From Cytophagales bacterium (GTDB taxonomy: Bacteria; Bacteroidota; Bacteroidia; Cytophagales; Thermoflexibacteraceae), in NCBI GenBank assembly GCA_013299115.1, contig JAAFKA010000020.1, forward strand, positions 1 to 64,000: DNA of 64,000 nt, in the 5' to 3' direction. The number at the start of each line of letters is the position of its first letter. Within the stretch, counting starts at the first letter, position 1. This document shows, one piece after another, positions 24,460-33,991 of this stretch. A program made the translations under genes and the position numbers. The notes under the pieces are model-generated. The model was given only the letters and a program-made list of their open reading frames with translations. It searched no databases and was not told where the DNA came from.

Positions 24460-25203
24460 TTACCTTATTTTTTTGTATATATTTCTCAAAATATTTTTTT
24501 CGTCTTCATTATCAGTAATTGTCCCTTTGAGAACAATATAACCAAGTTCTTTCACTTGTTCAAAAGTTTTATTATGAGCTTTTATGAAGTCTCCAAATTT
24601 AAACCATTTTTCATCTTTTTGTTTAACTACAATTTGATATGAATAAAAGTTTTTATCTCCATAAATTCTAATTTGGTGGTGGAGATGAGTTGTGAAGTAA
24701 TATTTTTTATCTTTCTTTGTATAGCCACTTTCCCATTCTGAGTTTTTTACAAAATCACTTATTTTTTGAAAAACTTTAACTATCTCTTTACTTAGATATT
24801 GGTCTTCATTGGTCAGATATTCAACGCAAGTACTCCCAACAGTTTTATACCCCCAATTAGGGTGGTAAATAAGATGTTCATATCTTATTCCATTACCACA
24901 CCCTTTTTTTTCACAAATTCCGTCAAGTCCTCCTAAATCATCTACAGAAATTAAAGTCCAGCCATCGGACGGCTCAACTATCCCATGTTCTTGTGCGTGG
25001 CAACTCTTACAAAGTGAAATACAATCACTTAACGGGTATTCCCATACTTCAAACCCATATTTATAAAGTTTATGATGAGTTTGCAATGTGATTTCTCCCT
25101 TTTTTCTGCCACATTTCAAGCACGTATAGTCGTCTCTTTTTTGAACTTTTTCAGAAAATTCAAACCATTTCTCGTTGCGATATGATTTGCGATTTTGCTT
25201 CAT
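24460..25203 (-). CDS. HNH nuclease-domain protein
   Basis: The product has 247 residues. The N-terminal 75 residues form an HNH module: CLKCGRKKGEITLQTHHKLY, then CISLCKSCHAQEHG, giving two zinc-binding CxxC pairs and the HH of the catalytic strand. The C-terminal part has a second Cys pair (CEKKGCGNGIRYEHLIYHP) and an unrecognised region with GSTCVEYLTNEDQYLSKEI that resembles a short zinc-bound treble clef used in McrA-like proteins. It stands alone, so it may be a restriction-type nuclease or a relic of a mobile element. No methyltransferase partner is adjacent. Confidence 0.7.
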   Translation of the reverse strand: MKQNRKSYRNEKWFEFSEKVQKRDDYTCLKCGRKKGEITLQTHHKLYKYGFEVWEYPLSDCISLCKSCHAQEHGIVEPSDGWTLISVDDLGGLDGICEKKGCGNGIRYEHLIYHPNWGYKTVGSTCVEYLTNEDQYLSKEIVKVFQKISDFVKNSEWESGYTKKDKKYYFTTHLHHQIRIYGDKNFYSYQIVVKQKDEKWFKFGDFIKAHNKTFEQVKELGYIVLKGTITDNEDEKNILRNIYKKIR

Positions 25204-25228
25204 TATTTGTTAAAGGGGAACAATAAAA

Positions 25229-25256
25229 TATCCTACAACTACTTTGTTGTAGGATA
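25229..25256 (-). terminator. Hairpin downstream of the ABC transporter gene
   Basis: TATCCTACAAC (25229-25239) pairs exactly with GTTGTAGGATA (25246-25256). It sits 19 bases past the transporter stop on the minus strand. Confidence 0.7.
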
Positions 25257-25274
25257 ATCTAAGCTATAAAACCT

Positions 25275-28200
25275 TTACTCCTTCTTCCCAAACGGCAACT
25301 TGCCAAAAAGGTCTATCAGTTTTTTGAGCAACTCGAAGTACAAAGAGAAGTACAAGAAAATAGTCATGAACCAAATAGCCCCGATATTAAACCAGTACGT
25401 ATCGAAATGTTTGCCGAACAAGTGTTTTTGCGAAGCGTAGAGGTGTGTACGATAGTCTAATTTGCCCGAAGTCAAATAAGGTTTTGTAAATACAGGGTCG
25501 ACCAACTGAATGATACGATTTTTTTCATAATCCACCGTAATTCGGTCAGGAATGTTCATGTTTTTCACTACGTCTTCCAAACTTTCGTTTTGGTATTTTG
25601 CTTCTAAGGCAGCTACGGTTATTTTTTTGCCTTTTTGGTTTTCTATTTTTTCAATCAACGCATCACGTTTGTCGTTTGCCTCCAAATATTTTACGTTGTA
25701 AAAATCTTTGATTTTGTTCAAAAATTCTCTCAACTGATTAGCAAAATCCTCGTTGAAAGCCTCCGAAGTGAGAAACTTCTCTGCATTTAAGGTTTTTAAT
25801 TCAGCTTTGAGTTCCTTGTTGATACCTCCATACAGTGCCAACTCGTTTTTAATCACTCCCAAACTGCCTCGCATGGCTTTGAGAATAGAGTCTTTTTTAG
25901 CACCTTTCAATTCTGCTTTGTAAGCCACTGCATTATTGACTAATTCCTCCATTTTTGGCACCCAGAATGAGGTTTTGTAAGTAGCAATGCTGCGTTCTTC
26001 TTCTATTTTGAAAAAGTTTTTGCCATAAGGATTGCTGCGATACTGCTCTACTATCATTGCCTCGTAAGCCCAACGACTTGCCCACACATCACCCACCAAC
26101 GGCACTAAACCTTTGGTCATTACAGAGTTATTGAGTTTGTCGAAACTAAAAATACCGCCACTCAAAATCATTTGTGGAATGAGCAACAACGGAATGAGAA
26201 TATACACTGTAATTGCCGAATTGAAGGCAGATGAAATATTAAGCCCCAGCACGTTGGCAAAGCAAGACATGGAGAACAAAACAGCCCAATAGGTCAAATT
26301 CAGCCCTTCTATACCCAAAATAAAATTGCCAATGACTACAAAAGACAGGGTTTGCAAAGCCGAAAGCCCAAACAAAATAACCAACTTAGAGGTCAGGTAA
26401 CTTGTGCGACTAAGATTAAGAAAACTCTCACGTTTCAATATTTTTCTATCCTTGATTATCTCCTCTGCACTCACCGACAAGCCCATGAACAAGGCAATGA
26501 TAATACAAATCAAGATATAAGCAGGAATGTTGTCGTTGTATCTAAACACATATTCGCCCAAACCCAGCACGTCTTTAAACCGAATGACACTTGCCATGAG
26601 AACTGCCAAAAACGGTGCCTCCAACAAGTTGATAGACATATATTGCGTGTTGCTTATTTTGGATAAGAAATCACGAATAATGAAAATCATTGTTTGCACA
26701 GGCTTAGAAGGAATAAACAAAGCCTTTGGTGGTTTTTCGTTGATGTCGGGCTTTTTGTCAAGCACAAAGTTTTGCTTAAACATTTCGCCCCAATCCACAG
26801 GAGTTATTTTGCGTTTGTTGGTAAACTCGCCGTATTCGTCCACTACTCTTGCCTCCACTATGTTGAATAACTGTTCAGGGTTTACGTTACCGCATGTTTC
26901 GCACTGCCCTTTGTCTGCCCCAACTTGTTTGGTAGCTTTTTTGAAATACATAATAGCCTCTACGGGGTTGCCATAGAAAATTTGGTAGCCACCTGTATCC
27001 AAAATTACCATTTTATCAAACATTTTGTAAATATCTGACGAAGGTTGGTGGATAACCACAAAAATCAATTTGCCTTTTAAAGACAACTCTTTGAGTAAGT
27101 CAATTACGTTTTCAGAGTCCCTTGACGACAAGCCCGAAGTAGGCTCATCGACAAACAAAACAGCAGGTTCACGTATCAATTCTAAGGCAATGTTCAGCCT
27201 TTTGCGTTGCCCACCCGATATTTTTTTGTTCAGCACATTGCCAACTACTATGTCTTTGATACGGTCTAAGCCCAAACTTGCCAACACTGCAATCACTTTT
27301 TGGTCTATTTCTTTCTCCGAAAGGTTTTTGAAACAGAGTTTGGCGTTGTAATACAAGTTTTGGTAAACCGTCAATTCCTCTATCAATAAGTCGTCTTGGG
27401 CTATGTAGCCAATGACGCCCTCTATGTTTTTCTTGTGTTCTTTGTCGTGTACGTTGTAGCCGTTAATCAATACTTTTCCGCCTGATGGAGTTTCCAAACC
27501 CGCCAACACGTTGAGTAAAGTGGTTTTGCCTGCACCCGAAGCCCCCATAATACCTATCAGCTTGCCCATGCTCTCCGATATGCTCACACCACGCAAGCCC
27601 AAAGCCCCATTAGGAAACTTAAATTCTATCTGTTCGGCATTAAACGAAATATTGGCACGTTGAATATCTGTACTGAAACGAGTTACCAAATCACTGTAAT
27701 ACAGCGGTGCCCCTTTCGGTGTTTTGATAATGCTACCTTGCGAAAACAAGACAATAGCATTTTGGGCTACCACCTTGCCATTCATAATAATTTCGTCTGT
27801 ACCTGTATAGCGGATAAAGTACAAATCGACACTCTTTACGTGAATAAAAATGATTTCGCCATTCAATTCGCCAGAGTCTATGTATTTTTTCTTAGACCCT
27901 TCGGCAGGTGGCTCGTCATCAAAAATTAAAATATCTTCGTGGTCAAGCGTTGCAGCCGTTGAGGTTTCCTCGACCACAAAACTTGTGATTAGCTTTCTTT
28001 CAGGTCTTTCAATCTTAAATAAGTTGGCAATGGTATCTATGATTTCGAGGCGTTGCTTAGAGAATTTGCGGTCTGCTGCCAACATTTCCAACAATTTGAA
28101 AACCACAATGACCTTTTGTTTTTGGCTCAACGTCGGGTTGATTTGCTTTTTGGCAATACTCAATACCTTCATAGAGTCGCCAACTTTGGTACGTTTGGGC

Positions 28201-28457
28201 TTTTTGCCTTCGCCTTCGGCTGCGGGTTCTTCGGTGGTTTCTTCTTTTTTCTCCTCTTTTTTCTCTTCTTCTGGGTCTTCCACACCATATTCAGAATATT
28301 TGTCGTATAAGTCCAAATATTCTTTCATTGTAACCCTGTCTAACTCTTGAAGATAAAAGTTAATAACAAAATTACGTTCAGCCTCCGAAACACCTTCGTC
28401 TTGTTTGGAGATAATGGCAAAAAGTTGGGTAAGTGCCTTGAGTATCTGTTCACTCAT
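25275..28457 (-). CDS. ABCG-type ABC transporter with N-terminal TerB-like domain
   Basis: This 1060-residue fused transporter has three parts. Residues 1-200 hold a helical domain resembling TerB (LTQLFAIISKQDEGVSEAER, LEMLAADRKFSKQRLEIIDT), split by a low-complexity Glu/Lys run. A beta region follows (GELNGEIIFIHVKSVDLYFI). The ATPase follows with GIMGASGAGKTTLL, signature ISGGQRKRLNIALEL and Walker B VLFVDEPTSGLSS. The C-terminal half has about six membrane segments of the ABC-2/ABCG type, interrupted by a long soluble helical insert (ELVNNAVAYKAELKGAKKDS). It probably works as a homodimer. The substrate is unknown. It stands as a single gene with its own terminator. Confidence 0.88.
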   Translation of the reverse strand: MSEQILKALTQLFAIISKQDEGVSEAERNFVINFYLQELDRVTMKEYLDLYDKYSEYGVEDPEEEKKEEKKEETTEEPAAEGEGKKPKRTKVGDSMKVLSIAKKQINPTLSQKQKVIVVFKLLEMLAADRKFSKQRLEIIDTIANLFKIERPERKLITSFVVEETSTAATLDHEDILIFDDEPPAEGSKKKYIDSGELNGEIIFIHVKSVDLYFIRYTGTDEIIMNGKVVAQNAIVLFSQGSIIKTPKGAPLYYSDLVTRFSTDIQRANISFNAEQIEFKFPNGALGLRGVSISESMGKLIGIMGASGAGKTTLLNVLAGLETPSGGKVLINGYNVHDKEHKKNIEGVIGYIAQDDLLIEELTVYQNLYYNAKLCFKNLSEKEIDQKVIAVLASLGLDRIKDIVVGNVLNKKISGGQRKRLNIALELIREPAVLFVDEPTSGLSSRDSENVIDLLKELSLKGKLIFVVIHQPSSDIYKMFDKMVILDTGGYQIFYGNPVEAIMYFKKATKQVGADKGQCETCGNVNPEQLFNIVEARVVDEYGEFTNKRKITPVDWGEMFKQNFVLDKKPDINEKPPKALFIPSKPVQTMIFIIRDFLSKISNTQYMSINLLEAPFLAVLMASVIRFKDVLGLGEYVFRYNDNIPAYILICIIIALFMGLSVSAEEIIKDRKILKRESFLNLSRTSYLTSKLVILFGLSALQTLSFVVIGNFILGIEGLNLTYWAVLFSMSCFANVLGLNISSAFNSAITVYILIPLLLIPQMILSGGIFSFDKLNNSVMTKGLVPLVGDVWASRWAYEAMIVEQYRSNPYGKNFFKIEEERSIATYKTSFWVPKMEELVNNAVAYKAELKGAKKDSILKAMRGSLGVIKNELALYGGINKELKAELKTLNAEKFLTSEAFNEDFANQLREFLNKIKDFYNVKYLEANDKRDALIEKIENQKGKKITVAALEAKYQNESLEDVVKNMNIPDRITVDYEKNRIIQLVDPVFTKPYLTSGKLDYRTHLYASQKHLFGKHFDTYWFNIGAIWFMTIFLYFSLYFELLKKLIDLFGKLPFGKKE

Positions 28458-28538
28458 AATTGTTTATGCTTTAAAATCAGGGCAACCCAATGGCGAGTTG
28501 TCCGTTTATGAAGTTGTTTCTTTAAATTTTTACTTTAC

Positions 28539-28571
28539 AACCCCACAAGGGCTTGAAGCCCTTGCGGGGTT
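28539..28571. repeat. REP-like palindrome with AAGGGCTTGAAGCCCTT core
   Basis: Arms AACCCCACAAGGGCTT and AAGCCCTTGCGGGGTT, with one mismatch, flank a single G. It lies in the 354-base gap between two divergent genes (transporter start 28457, TamL start 28812). The rest of that gap holds AT-rich DNA and an open extension of the TamL frame that I do not consider translated. Confidence 0.7.
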
Positions 28572-28811
28572 ATTGCATTTTGAATAAGACAATAACTATG
28601 CTAAACCTTACAATCCGTAAATCTTGTTATTTTTTTTTGTATTTGCAAAGCAAAATTACCAAACTTTTTGAAATATGAAAAATCAATGATAGGTTTGTGC
28701 AAAATTACAACAGTAACCCAACAAATTTGGTCTGTTTTATTTACTCCCTGCTTGCAAATAACCTCGTTATTAGACTCTCGCAAGAAGTCTGTTATCTTTT
28801 GTGCAGCATTT

Positions 28812-31298
28812 ATGGCAACCTATTATGGTCTTTTAAAAAAACAAATCTTACTTTTTATCCTGATGTTGTGCGTGGGGTGTTCGGCTACCAAAAACCTGAA
28901 ACCTCACGAAGCCTTGCTATTTTCGCAGACCATAGCGGGCAACAAGCAAATAAAAGAGGAGGAATTGGTTGCTTTTTTTCGCCAAAAACCCAACCGCAGA
29001 CTATTAAAATTGCCTATCAACCCTTATGTGCCTATCTATTTTTGGGGTAAACAAAAATATGATTCTATCAAAATCAAAGCCGACTCCCAAAAATTAGTTA
29101 CCTTGTTAGCTTTTTATGATAAGGCTTTGCAAGATGAAGACATAGACCCCACAAAAAAGCAAAAGTTAATAGCCCAAAGGGAAAAAAAAACTGCAAAAGT
29201 TCGCAAAAGGCTCACCGAAGGGAATTGGCTCATGCGGACAGTGGGCGAAAAACCTGTATTGTTCGACTCTGTTTTGATGTATAAAACAGCCTCGCAACTC
29301 CAACTTTTTTTGCAACAAAAAGGGTTTTTCGAGGCAAAAGTATTGCCCATTTACAAAATAGACCAACAAAGAGCAAAAGTAGTCTATCAAATCACTGAAA
29401 ATCAGGCACATACCATAAGAAATATTAGCTACCAAATAGCCGATACTTTGCTCAAAAAATTGGTGCTGAAAGATACTTTGTTGCGTGTTTTCCAAAGCAA
29501 ACAACGCTATGATGCCAACCTTTTGGAAACCGAAAGAAACCGAATTACCCGACTGTTTAAAGAAGAAGGTTATTTTGACTTTGCCAAGCAATTTATTTTT
29601 TTCAAAGTAGATACGGTGAATCCTCCACCTTATCAATTAGATGTGCAGTTGATAATAGAAAATCCAATCACAAAATCCAACCACAAGAAATGGGAAATTA
29701 GTGAAGTTATTTTTACTTCTGATGTCAATGTGCCTTCGGATAAGGTGGCACGTACTACTTTGACTTTCGATGGCGTACTGTTCAAATCTTATACGCACCC
29801 ATATAGCAACAAAATTTTGGCTCGGCGTGTGCGACTTCGCCCCTCGCAGTTTTATAGCCAAACCCTCACCGAAGACACCCAACGTGCCTTGACTTTGCTC
29901 GAAATGTTTAAGTTTGTGAATGTAAAATACGATACGGTGCAGCAAAAACTGCGTGCAAATATTTATGCCAGTCCTGCCACCAAATACAGTGTTACCTTAG
30001 AAGGCGGTGCAGAATTTAATCTTAACCAGCCTGTGCCTGGTCCCTTTGGGTCTTTGTCTTTCCGTAACCTGAATACCTTTGGCGGTTGCGAAATATTTAG
30101 TTTCAGGGTGCAAACCTCCTTAGAAGCACAAGGGTTGGTCGGTGGCACGAACTACCAAAGCCAGTTGCTCAACGTCAATAGTAGTCTTGCTTTTCCTCGC
30201 GTGGTCTTTCCTTTGCCAAAATCCACACGCCAACGAATAGAAAAATACAATCCTGTTACAAAATTCGAATTGGGTTTGCAGTACGAAAACAGACCACAAG
30301 TAAATCGACTCCGTTACCAAACCGTATTTGGTTATAATTGGGTGAGCAAACAACAACGCCATTTTTATACTTTCAATCTTGCCGATATTAGCATTGTCCG
30401 TACACCTTTTATGTCCACAAGTTTTTTGGAAGATTTGAGAAGGCAGCAAGAATTAGGCAACAACTTTATTTTTAGTTTTCGAAGTGCCTTTATTTCGAGT
30501 ATGTCTTTTGCCTATACGTTCAATACTTATACAAAAACCAAAAAAAGTAATTCTTCCTATTTTCGGCTTTTCTTGGAGTCGGGAGGCACTACGCTTAATC
30601 TATTGAGCAAACACTTTTTGAATAGCAACAAAGTGATTTTTGGAGATTTGAGTTATTACCGATTTCTGAAAATGCAAGCTGATTTTCGGTACTATATTCC
30701 CACCAAAAACGATGGCACGTGGGCATTTCGCTGCAATTTGGGTTTGGCTACGCCTTATGGCACAACGGCTACCGACTCGGTACGGGTCTTGCCTTACGAA
30801 AAATATTTTTTTGCAGGTGGTGGCAATTCCATAAGAGGTTGGCGACCACAACGGCTGGGTGCTGGTCGTTATCTTCGCCCCGATGTTGTAAAAAAGGATG
30901 GACTTCCGAACAACGAATACATAGAATTTGGCGAAATGCTATTGGAAATGAGCATAGAATATCGCAAAAAATTGTTTGGTTTTGTACATGGGGCAGCTTT
31001 TATAGATGCGGGCAACGTCTGGATGTTGAGCCACGAAGCCAATCCTAATTCTTTATTTACCTTCGAGGACTTTCACAAACAAATAGCCGTAGGTGGTGGC
31101 TTAGGGTTGCGTTTCGATTTTTCTTTCCTCATCTTGCGGTTCGATGCAGCAATGAAATTGGTAGAACCCGGCGAATTTGATAAAAAAACATTGGCTACGC
31201 TGGGCTTGCCCGAAAATTACCGCAAAACGCCGTTGTTTCAACGCCCATTTTTCGGGGAGTTAGTCGATTGGTATTTTGGTATTGGCTATCCGTTTTAA
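28812..31298 (+). CDS. tamL: TamL-type Omp85 family outer-membrane lipoprotein
   Basis: From the ATG at 28812 the product is 828 residues. A lipobox signal (KQILLFILMLCVGCSATKNL) predicts a lipoprotein, as in Bacteroidota TamL. After it come POTRA-like modules (ATKYSVTLEGGAEF precedes the barrel) and a C-terminal 16-strand barrel with the Omp85 signatures PYEKYFFAGGGNSIRGWRPQ (RGF-like loop) and FVHGAAFIDAGNVW. It ends in an aromatic residue (YFGIGYPF), as outer-membrane barrels do. With a TamB partner it inserts or exports proteins at the outer membrane. The tamB gene is not next to it. Upstream Met codons would prevent the lipobox from working. Confidence 0.88.
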   Translation: MATYYGLLKKQILLFILMLCVGCSATKNLKPHEALLFSQTIAGNKQIKEEELVAFFRQKPNRRLLKLPINPYVPIYFWGKQKYDSIKIKADSQKLVTLLAFYDKALQDEDIDPTKKQKLIAQREKKTAKVRKRLTEGNWLMRTVGEKPVLFDSVLMYKTASQLQLFLQQKGFFEAKVLPIYKIDQQRAKVVYQITENQAHTIRNISYQIADTLLKKLVLKDTLLRVFQSKQRYDANLLETERNRITRLFKEEGYFDFAKQFIFFKVDTVNPPPYQLDVQLIIENPITKSNHKKWEISEVIFTSDVNVPSDKVARTTLTFDGVLFKSYTHPYSNKILARRVRLRPSQFYSQTLTEDTQRALTLLEMFKFVNVKYDTVQQKLRANIYASPATKYSVTLEGGAEFNLNQPVPGPFGSLSFRNLNTFGGCEIFSFRVQTSLEAQGLVGGTNYQSQLLNVNSSLAFPRVVFPLPKSTRQRIEKYNPVTKFELGLQYENRPQVNRLRYQTVFGYNWVSKQQRHFYTFNLADISIVRTPFMSTSFLEDLRRQQELGNNFIFSFRSAFISSMSFAYTFNTYTKTKKSNSSYFRLFLESGGTTLNLLSKHFLNSNKVIFGDLSYYRFLKMQADFRYYIPTKNDGTWAFRCNLGLATPYGTTATDSVRVLPYEKYFFAGGGNSIRGWRPQRLGAGRYLRPDVVKKDGLPNNEYIEFGEMLLEMSIEYRKKLFGFVHGAAFIDAGNVWMLSHEANPNSLFTFEDFHKQIAVGGGLGLRFDFSFLILRFDAAMKLVEPGEFDKKTLATLGLPENYRKTPLFQRPFFGELVDWYFGIGYPF

Positions 31299-31330
31299 AT
31301 TATACTTCTTACAAAAGTGTAAAAAACTAT

Positions 31331-31359
31331 CCTCACAAGGGTTCTAAACCCTTGTGAGG
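31331..31359. terminator. Perfect 13-bp hairpin between convergent genes
   Basis: CCTCACAAGGGTT (31331-31343) and AACCCTTGTGAGG (31347-31359) flank CTA. It lies between the convergent ends of tamL and the TPR gene and could terminate both. The inner AAGGGTT/AACCCTT core links it to the REP-like palindromes. Confidence 0.75.
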
Positions 31360-31385
31360 TAAATCTGTAATTCGCAGATTCAACT

Positions 31386-32564
31386 TTATTTATACAAGTC
31401 GTCTAATTTTGCTTTTACTTCTTGCTCTTTTGCTTTGTTGCCTGTCAAATTATAAGCATTTTTGAGAGAGTTGAGCAACTGCCCATAATCACGATTTTGC
31501 TTATAATCTGCTTGTTTTTCTATCAAGTTTACAGCTTTTTCCAAATGAGGTAGAGCCAAATTGTGCAAGGCAACAATTTCCTCTTTCAATTTTTTGCCTT
31601 CGGCAGAGTTGATAGCCTTCATGTCCATGCCGTTGTAGGCTTTCACTTTGTCGTCTTTGTTTATATAAAAAGCACTCAAATTAATCAACACATCGATATA
31701 ATCTGGTTTTACTTCAACGGCTTTTTTGTAAGCAGTTTCTGCTTTGTCGTTATTTTTTAACTGTTCGTACAAAATACCCAAATTAAAATAATACAACTCT
31801 GCATTGGCACCACCTTTGGCAGCCAAAGCCTCCAAGCCATTGATAGCCTCTTGTTGTTTGCCTGTTTTGATATAATAATCCACTTTTTGAGCCATAAACT
31901 CTTGAGATAAAGGATAACGGGCAATTCCTTTGTCGAGTATAGCCATAGCTTTGCCGTTGGCGTCGGTTGCGTCTTTTTCGAGTAGATAGTTTATCATCAG
32001 TTGATACACCCATTTCACGTCTTGCGAAAATTTTGTACCTACCAATTCTGTACCTTTTGCAATGAATTTGTCTTTGTCTATCTTGGCGGGGTCTTCGTTA
32101 GAAGCAGCCACCAAATAATAAAACATAGCTGTTGTATCACCAGGCGTAATGGTTTCTACTCTTTCAAAGTTTTTCATTGCCTTCTGCCAATCTTTTGCTT
32201 CGTAGGCAGCTGCACCTGTATTTAGCACTTCACGATTAAAGTTGTCGATAGTTGTATCGGCAGCATATTTCTCAAAAGAGTTGGGTTTCAATAACTTGGT
32301 ATATTTTTGCAAACATTTTACAGCTTCGTCAAAGGCTGTTTCATCGCCTTTTTTGAAAAGGCTGCGGTACACATTGCCCCTGACCAACCAAAGACTTTGT
32401 TCGTCTTTCGATTTTTCGTGAGTCATTGCTTCCTCTATGCTGGCTTTTGCCAAGTCGAGTTGTCCACTGCTGAGTTCTTTTTCAGCACGTTTGAGTGGAT
32501 TTTTTTGTGCATAACCTACAAAGGCTACAGCTACTAAGACCAAAGAAAAGATAAGTTTTTTCAT
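31386..32564 (-). CDS. Exported TPR-repeat protein
   Basis: The product is 392 residues with an N-terminal signal (MKKLIFSLVLVAVAFVGYA). Helix pairs of TPR type follow: LDLAKASIEEAMTHEKSKDE, KDWQKAMKNFERVETITPGD and AELYYFNLGILYEQLKNNDK with AETAYKKAVEVKPDYIDVL. The protein is probably periplasmic and holds other proteins together. The layout recalls small TPR proteins of Bacteroidota that support type IX secretion or envelope complexes, but no neighbour identifies the partner. Confidence 0.75.
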   Translation of the reverse strand: MKKLIFSLVLVAVAFVGYAQKNPLKRAEKELSSGQLDLAKASIEEAMTHEKSKDEQSLWLVRGNVYRSLFKKGDETAFDEAVKCLQKYTKLLKPNSFEKYAADTTIDNFNREVLNTGAAAYEAKDWQKAMKNFERVETITPGDTTAMFYYLVAASNEDPAKIDKDKFIAKGTELVGTKFSQDVKWVYQLMINYLLEKDATDANGKAMAILDKGIARYPLSQEFMAQKVDYYIKTGKQQEAINGLEALAAKGGANAELYYFNLGILYEQLKNNDKAETAYKKAVEVKPDYIDVLINLSAFYINKDDKVKAYNGMDMKAINSAEGKKLKEEIVALHNLALPHLEKAVNLIEKQADYKQNRDYGQLLNSLKNAYNLTGNKAKEQEVKAKLDDLYK

Positions 32565-32643
32565 TGAAGTTAAAAGTAATTTTTAGTTTTAAATTTTTAG
32601 TTTTGAATTGTGAATTTTTAGTAATGCTAAATAATAAAAGTAT

Positions 32644-32680
32644 ATTTTGTCATTCTTCGCTACGCTCAGAATGACAAAAT
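32644..32680. repeat. Hairpin with TTCGCTACGCTC loop
   Basis: ATTTTGTCATTCT and its exact complement AGAATGACAAAAT flank an 11-base loop. It lies 3' of rlmN on the minus strand, so it may be its terminator. This loop sequence type is common in intergenic regions of bacteria of this phylum. Confidence 0.7.
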
Positions 32681-32739
32681 ATTAATGTAGGTAGCTAAAA
32701 AACTAAATTATTAACTATTTACTGTTCATTGCTCACTGT

Positions 32740-33816
32740 TCACTTTCTATCCTTTATTGCCAACTGCCCACAAGCTGCGTCTATGTCTTTTCCTCTGCTG
32801 CGGCGGAGGTGTACGTTTACACCTTTTTTGTCTAAATAACTGCAAAACTTGTTTAAGGTTTGCTCATCTGTATTCATAAAATTGGCTTCGGCTATGGGAT
32901 TGTACTCAATTACATTGACTTTGGCGGGCAAATGTTTGGTAAATTGGTGCAATTCTTCGGCATCTTTTAGCGTATCGTTAAATTTATGAAAAACAATATA
33001 TTCGTAAGTAACCTTATTTTTTGTTTTTTGGAAATAATATTTCAAAGCCTCACGCAAAGCCTCTAAACTGTTACTTTCGTTTATGGGCATAATTTGGTTT
33101 CGTTTTTCGTCATTGGCAGCGTGCAAAGAAAGAGCCAAATTAAACTTCACGTTGTCATCGCCCAATTTTTTTATCATTTTTGCCACCCCAGCCGTAGAAA
33201 CTGTAATCCGTTTGGGTGACATATTCAGCCCCGACTCCGAAGTGAGATGTTCTACCGATTGTAAGACGTTGGCATAGTTTAGCATAGGCTCACCCATGCC
33301 CATATAGACAATGTTAGAAAGGTGTTGTTGGTAATTTGCTTGGGCTATGCGGTTGATAAAAACTACTTGGTCGTAAATTTCGCCTGCATCTAAGTTGCGG
33401 ATTCTGTCCATATAGCCTGTCGCACAAAACTTGCACGTGAGAGAACAGCCCACTTGCGAGGAAATGCAAGCCGTCATTCGGTCTTCGGTTGGTATCAATA
33501 CACCCTCAACTAAATGGTTGTCGTAGAGGCGAAAAGCAACCTTAATAGTGCCATCGTTGCTCCGTTGTTCGGTGGCTATGGTGATGGGGCGTAGCCAAAA
33601 ATTTTCTTTGAGCCAAGTCCGAAAATCTTTGCTCAAATTAGTCATTTCATCGAAACTTTGAGCCGACTTTTGCCACAACCATTCGTAAATCTGCTTTGCC
33701 CGAAAAGGTTTTTCGCCACTGCCTTCGAGTGCAACTTTAATTTCGCCTTCAGTCAGTTTGCGAATATCTTTTAACACGTTGGGCGTGGTAGGTTGCGATG
33801 GACTTATCAAATTCAT
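32740..33816 (-). CDS. rlmN: 23S rRNA (A2503-C2)/tRNA (A37-C2) methyltransferase RlmN
   Basis: From the ATG at 33816 (MNLISPSQPT) the product is 358 residues. It is a radical-SAM enzyme with the 4Fe-4S motif CSLTCKFCATG, the GEPMLNY region (VYMGMGEPMLNYANV) and LSLHAANDEKRNQIMPIN. C-terminal RRSRGKDIDAACGQL carries the Cys that takes part in the methyl transfer. It methylates C2 of A2503 in 23S rRNA and A37 of some tRNAs. An earlier GTG at 33834 is less likely. It is a single core gene. Confidence 0.95.
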   Translation of the reverse strand: MNLISPSQPTTPNVLKDIRKLTEGEIKVALEGSGEKPFRAKQIYEWLWQKSAQSFDEMTNLSKDFRTWLKENFWLRPITIATEQRSNDGTIKVAFRLYDNHLVEGVLIPTEDRMTACISSQVGCSLTCKFCATGYMDRIRNLDAGEIYDQVVFINRIAQANYQQHLSNIVYMGMGEPMLNYANVLQSVEHLTSESGLNMSPKRITVSTAGVAKMIKKLGDDNVKFNLALSLHAANDEKRNQIMPINESNSLEALREALKYYFQKTKNKVTYEYIVFHKFNDTLKDAEELHQFTKHLPAKVNVIEYNPIAEANFMNTDEQTLNKFCSYLDKKGVNVHLRRSRGKDIDAACGQLAIKDRK

Positions 33817-33836
33817 TTTATATTTTTTTAGCACAA

Positions 33837-33867
33837 TTTATCAGACACTTTTGAGGTGTCTGATAAA
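33837..33867 (-). terminator. Hairpin of the GACACYT family
   Basis: It starts TTTATCAGACACTT and ends AGGTGTCTGATAAA, 31 nt in all, between rlmN and the phosphohexomutase gene and 3' of the latter. It is the same size as and similar to 19926-19956. Confidence 0.7.
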
Positions 33868-33991
33868 TTGGTTTTGCTGCAAAGGTAATGCAAAAATACT
33901 TTTCTACAAAAATTTGTTTTTAAGTTTTTACTTGCAAATGTATAGGATTTTAGTAACACTGGTACTTAGAGTTGTGGACTTCTCTCTTATT

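Noticed and set aside
28668-28811. Upstream extension of TamL by 48 codons
   Set aside because: It would bury the lipobox signal peptide inside the protein, and the ATG at 28812 gives a normal signal length.
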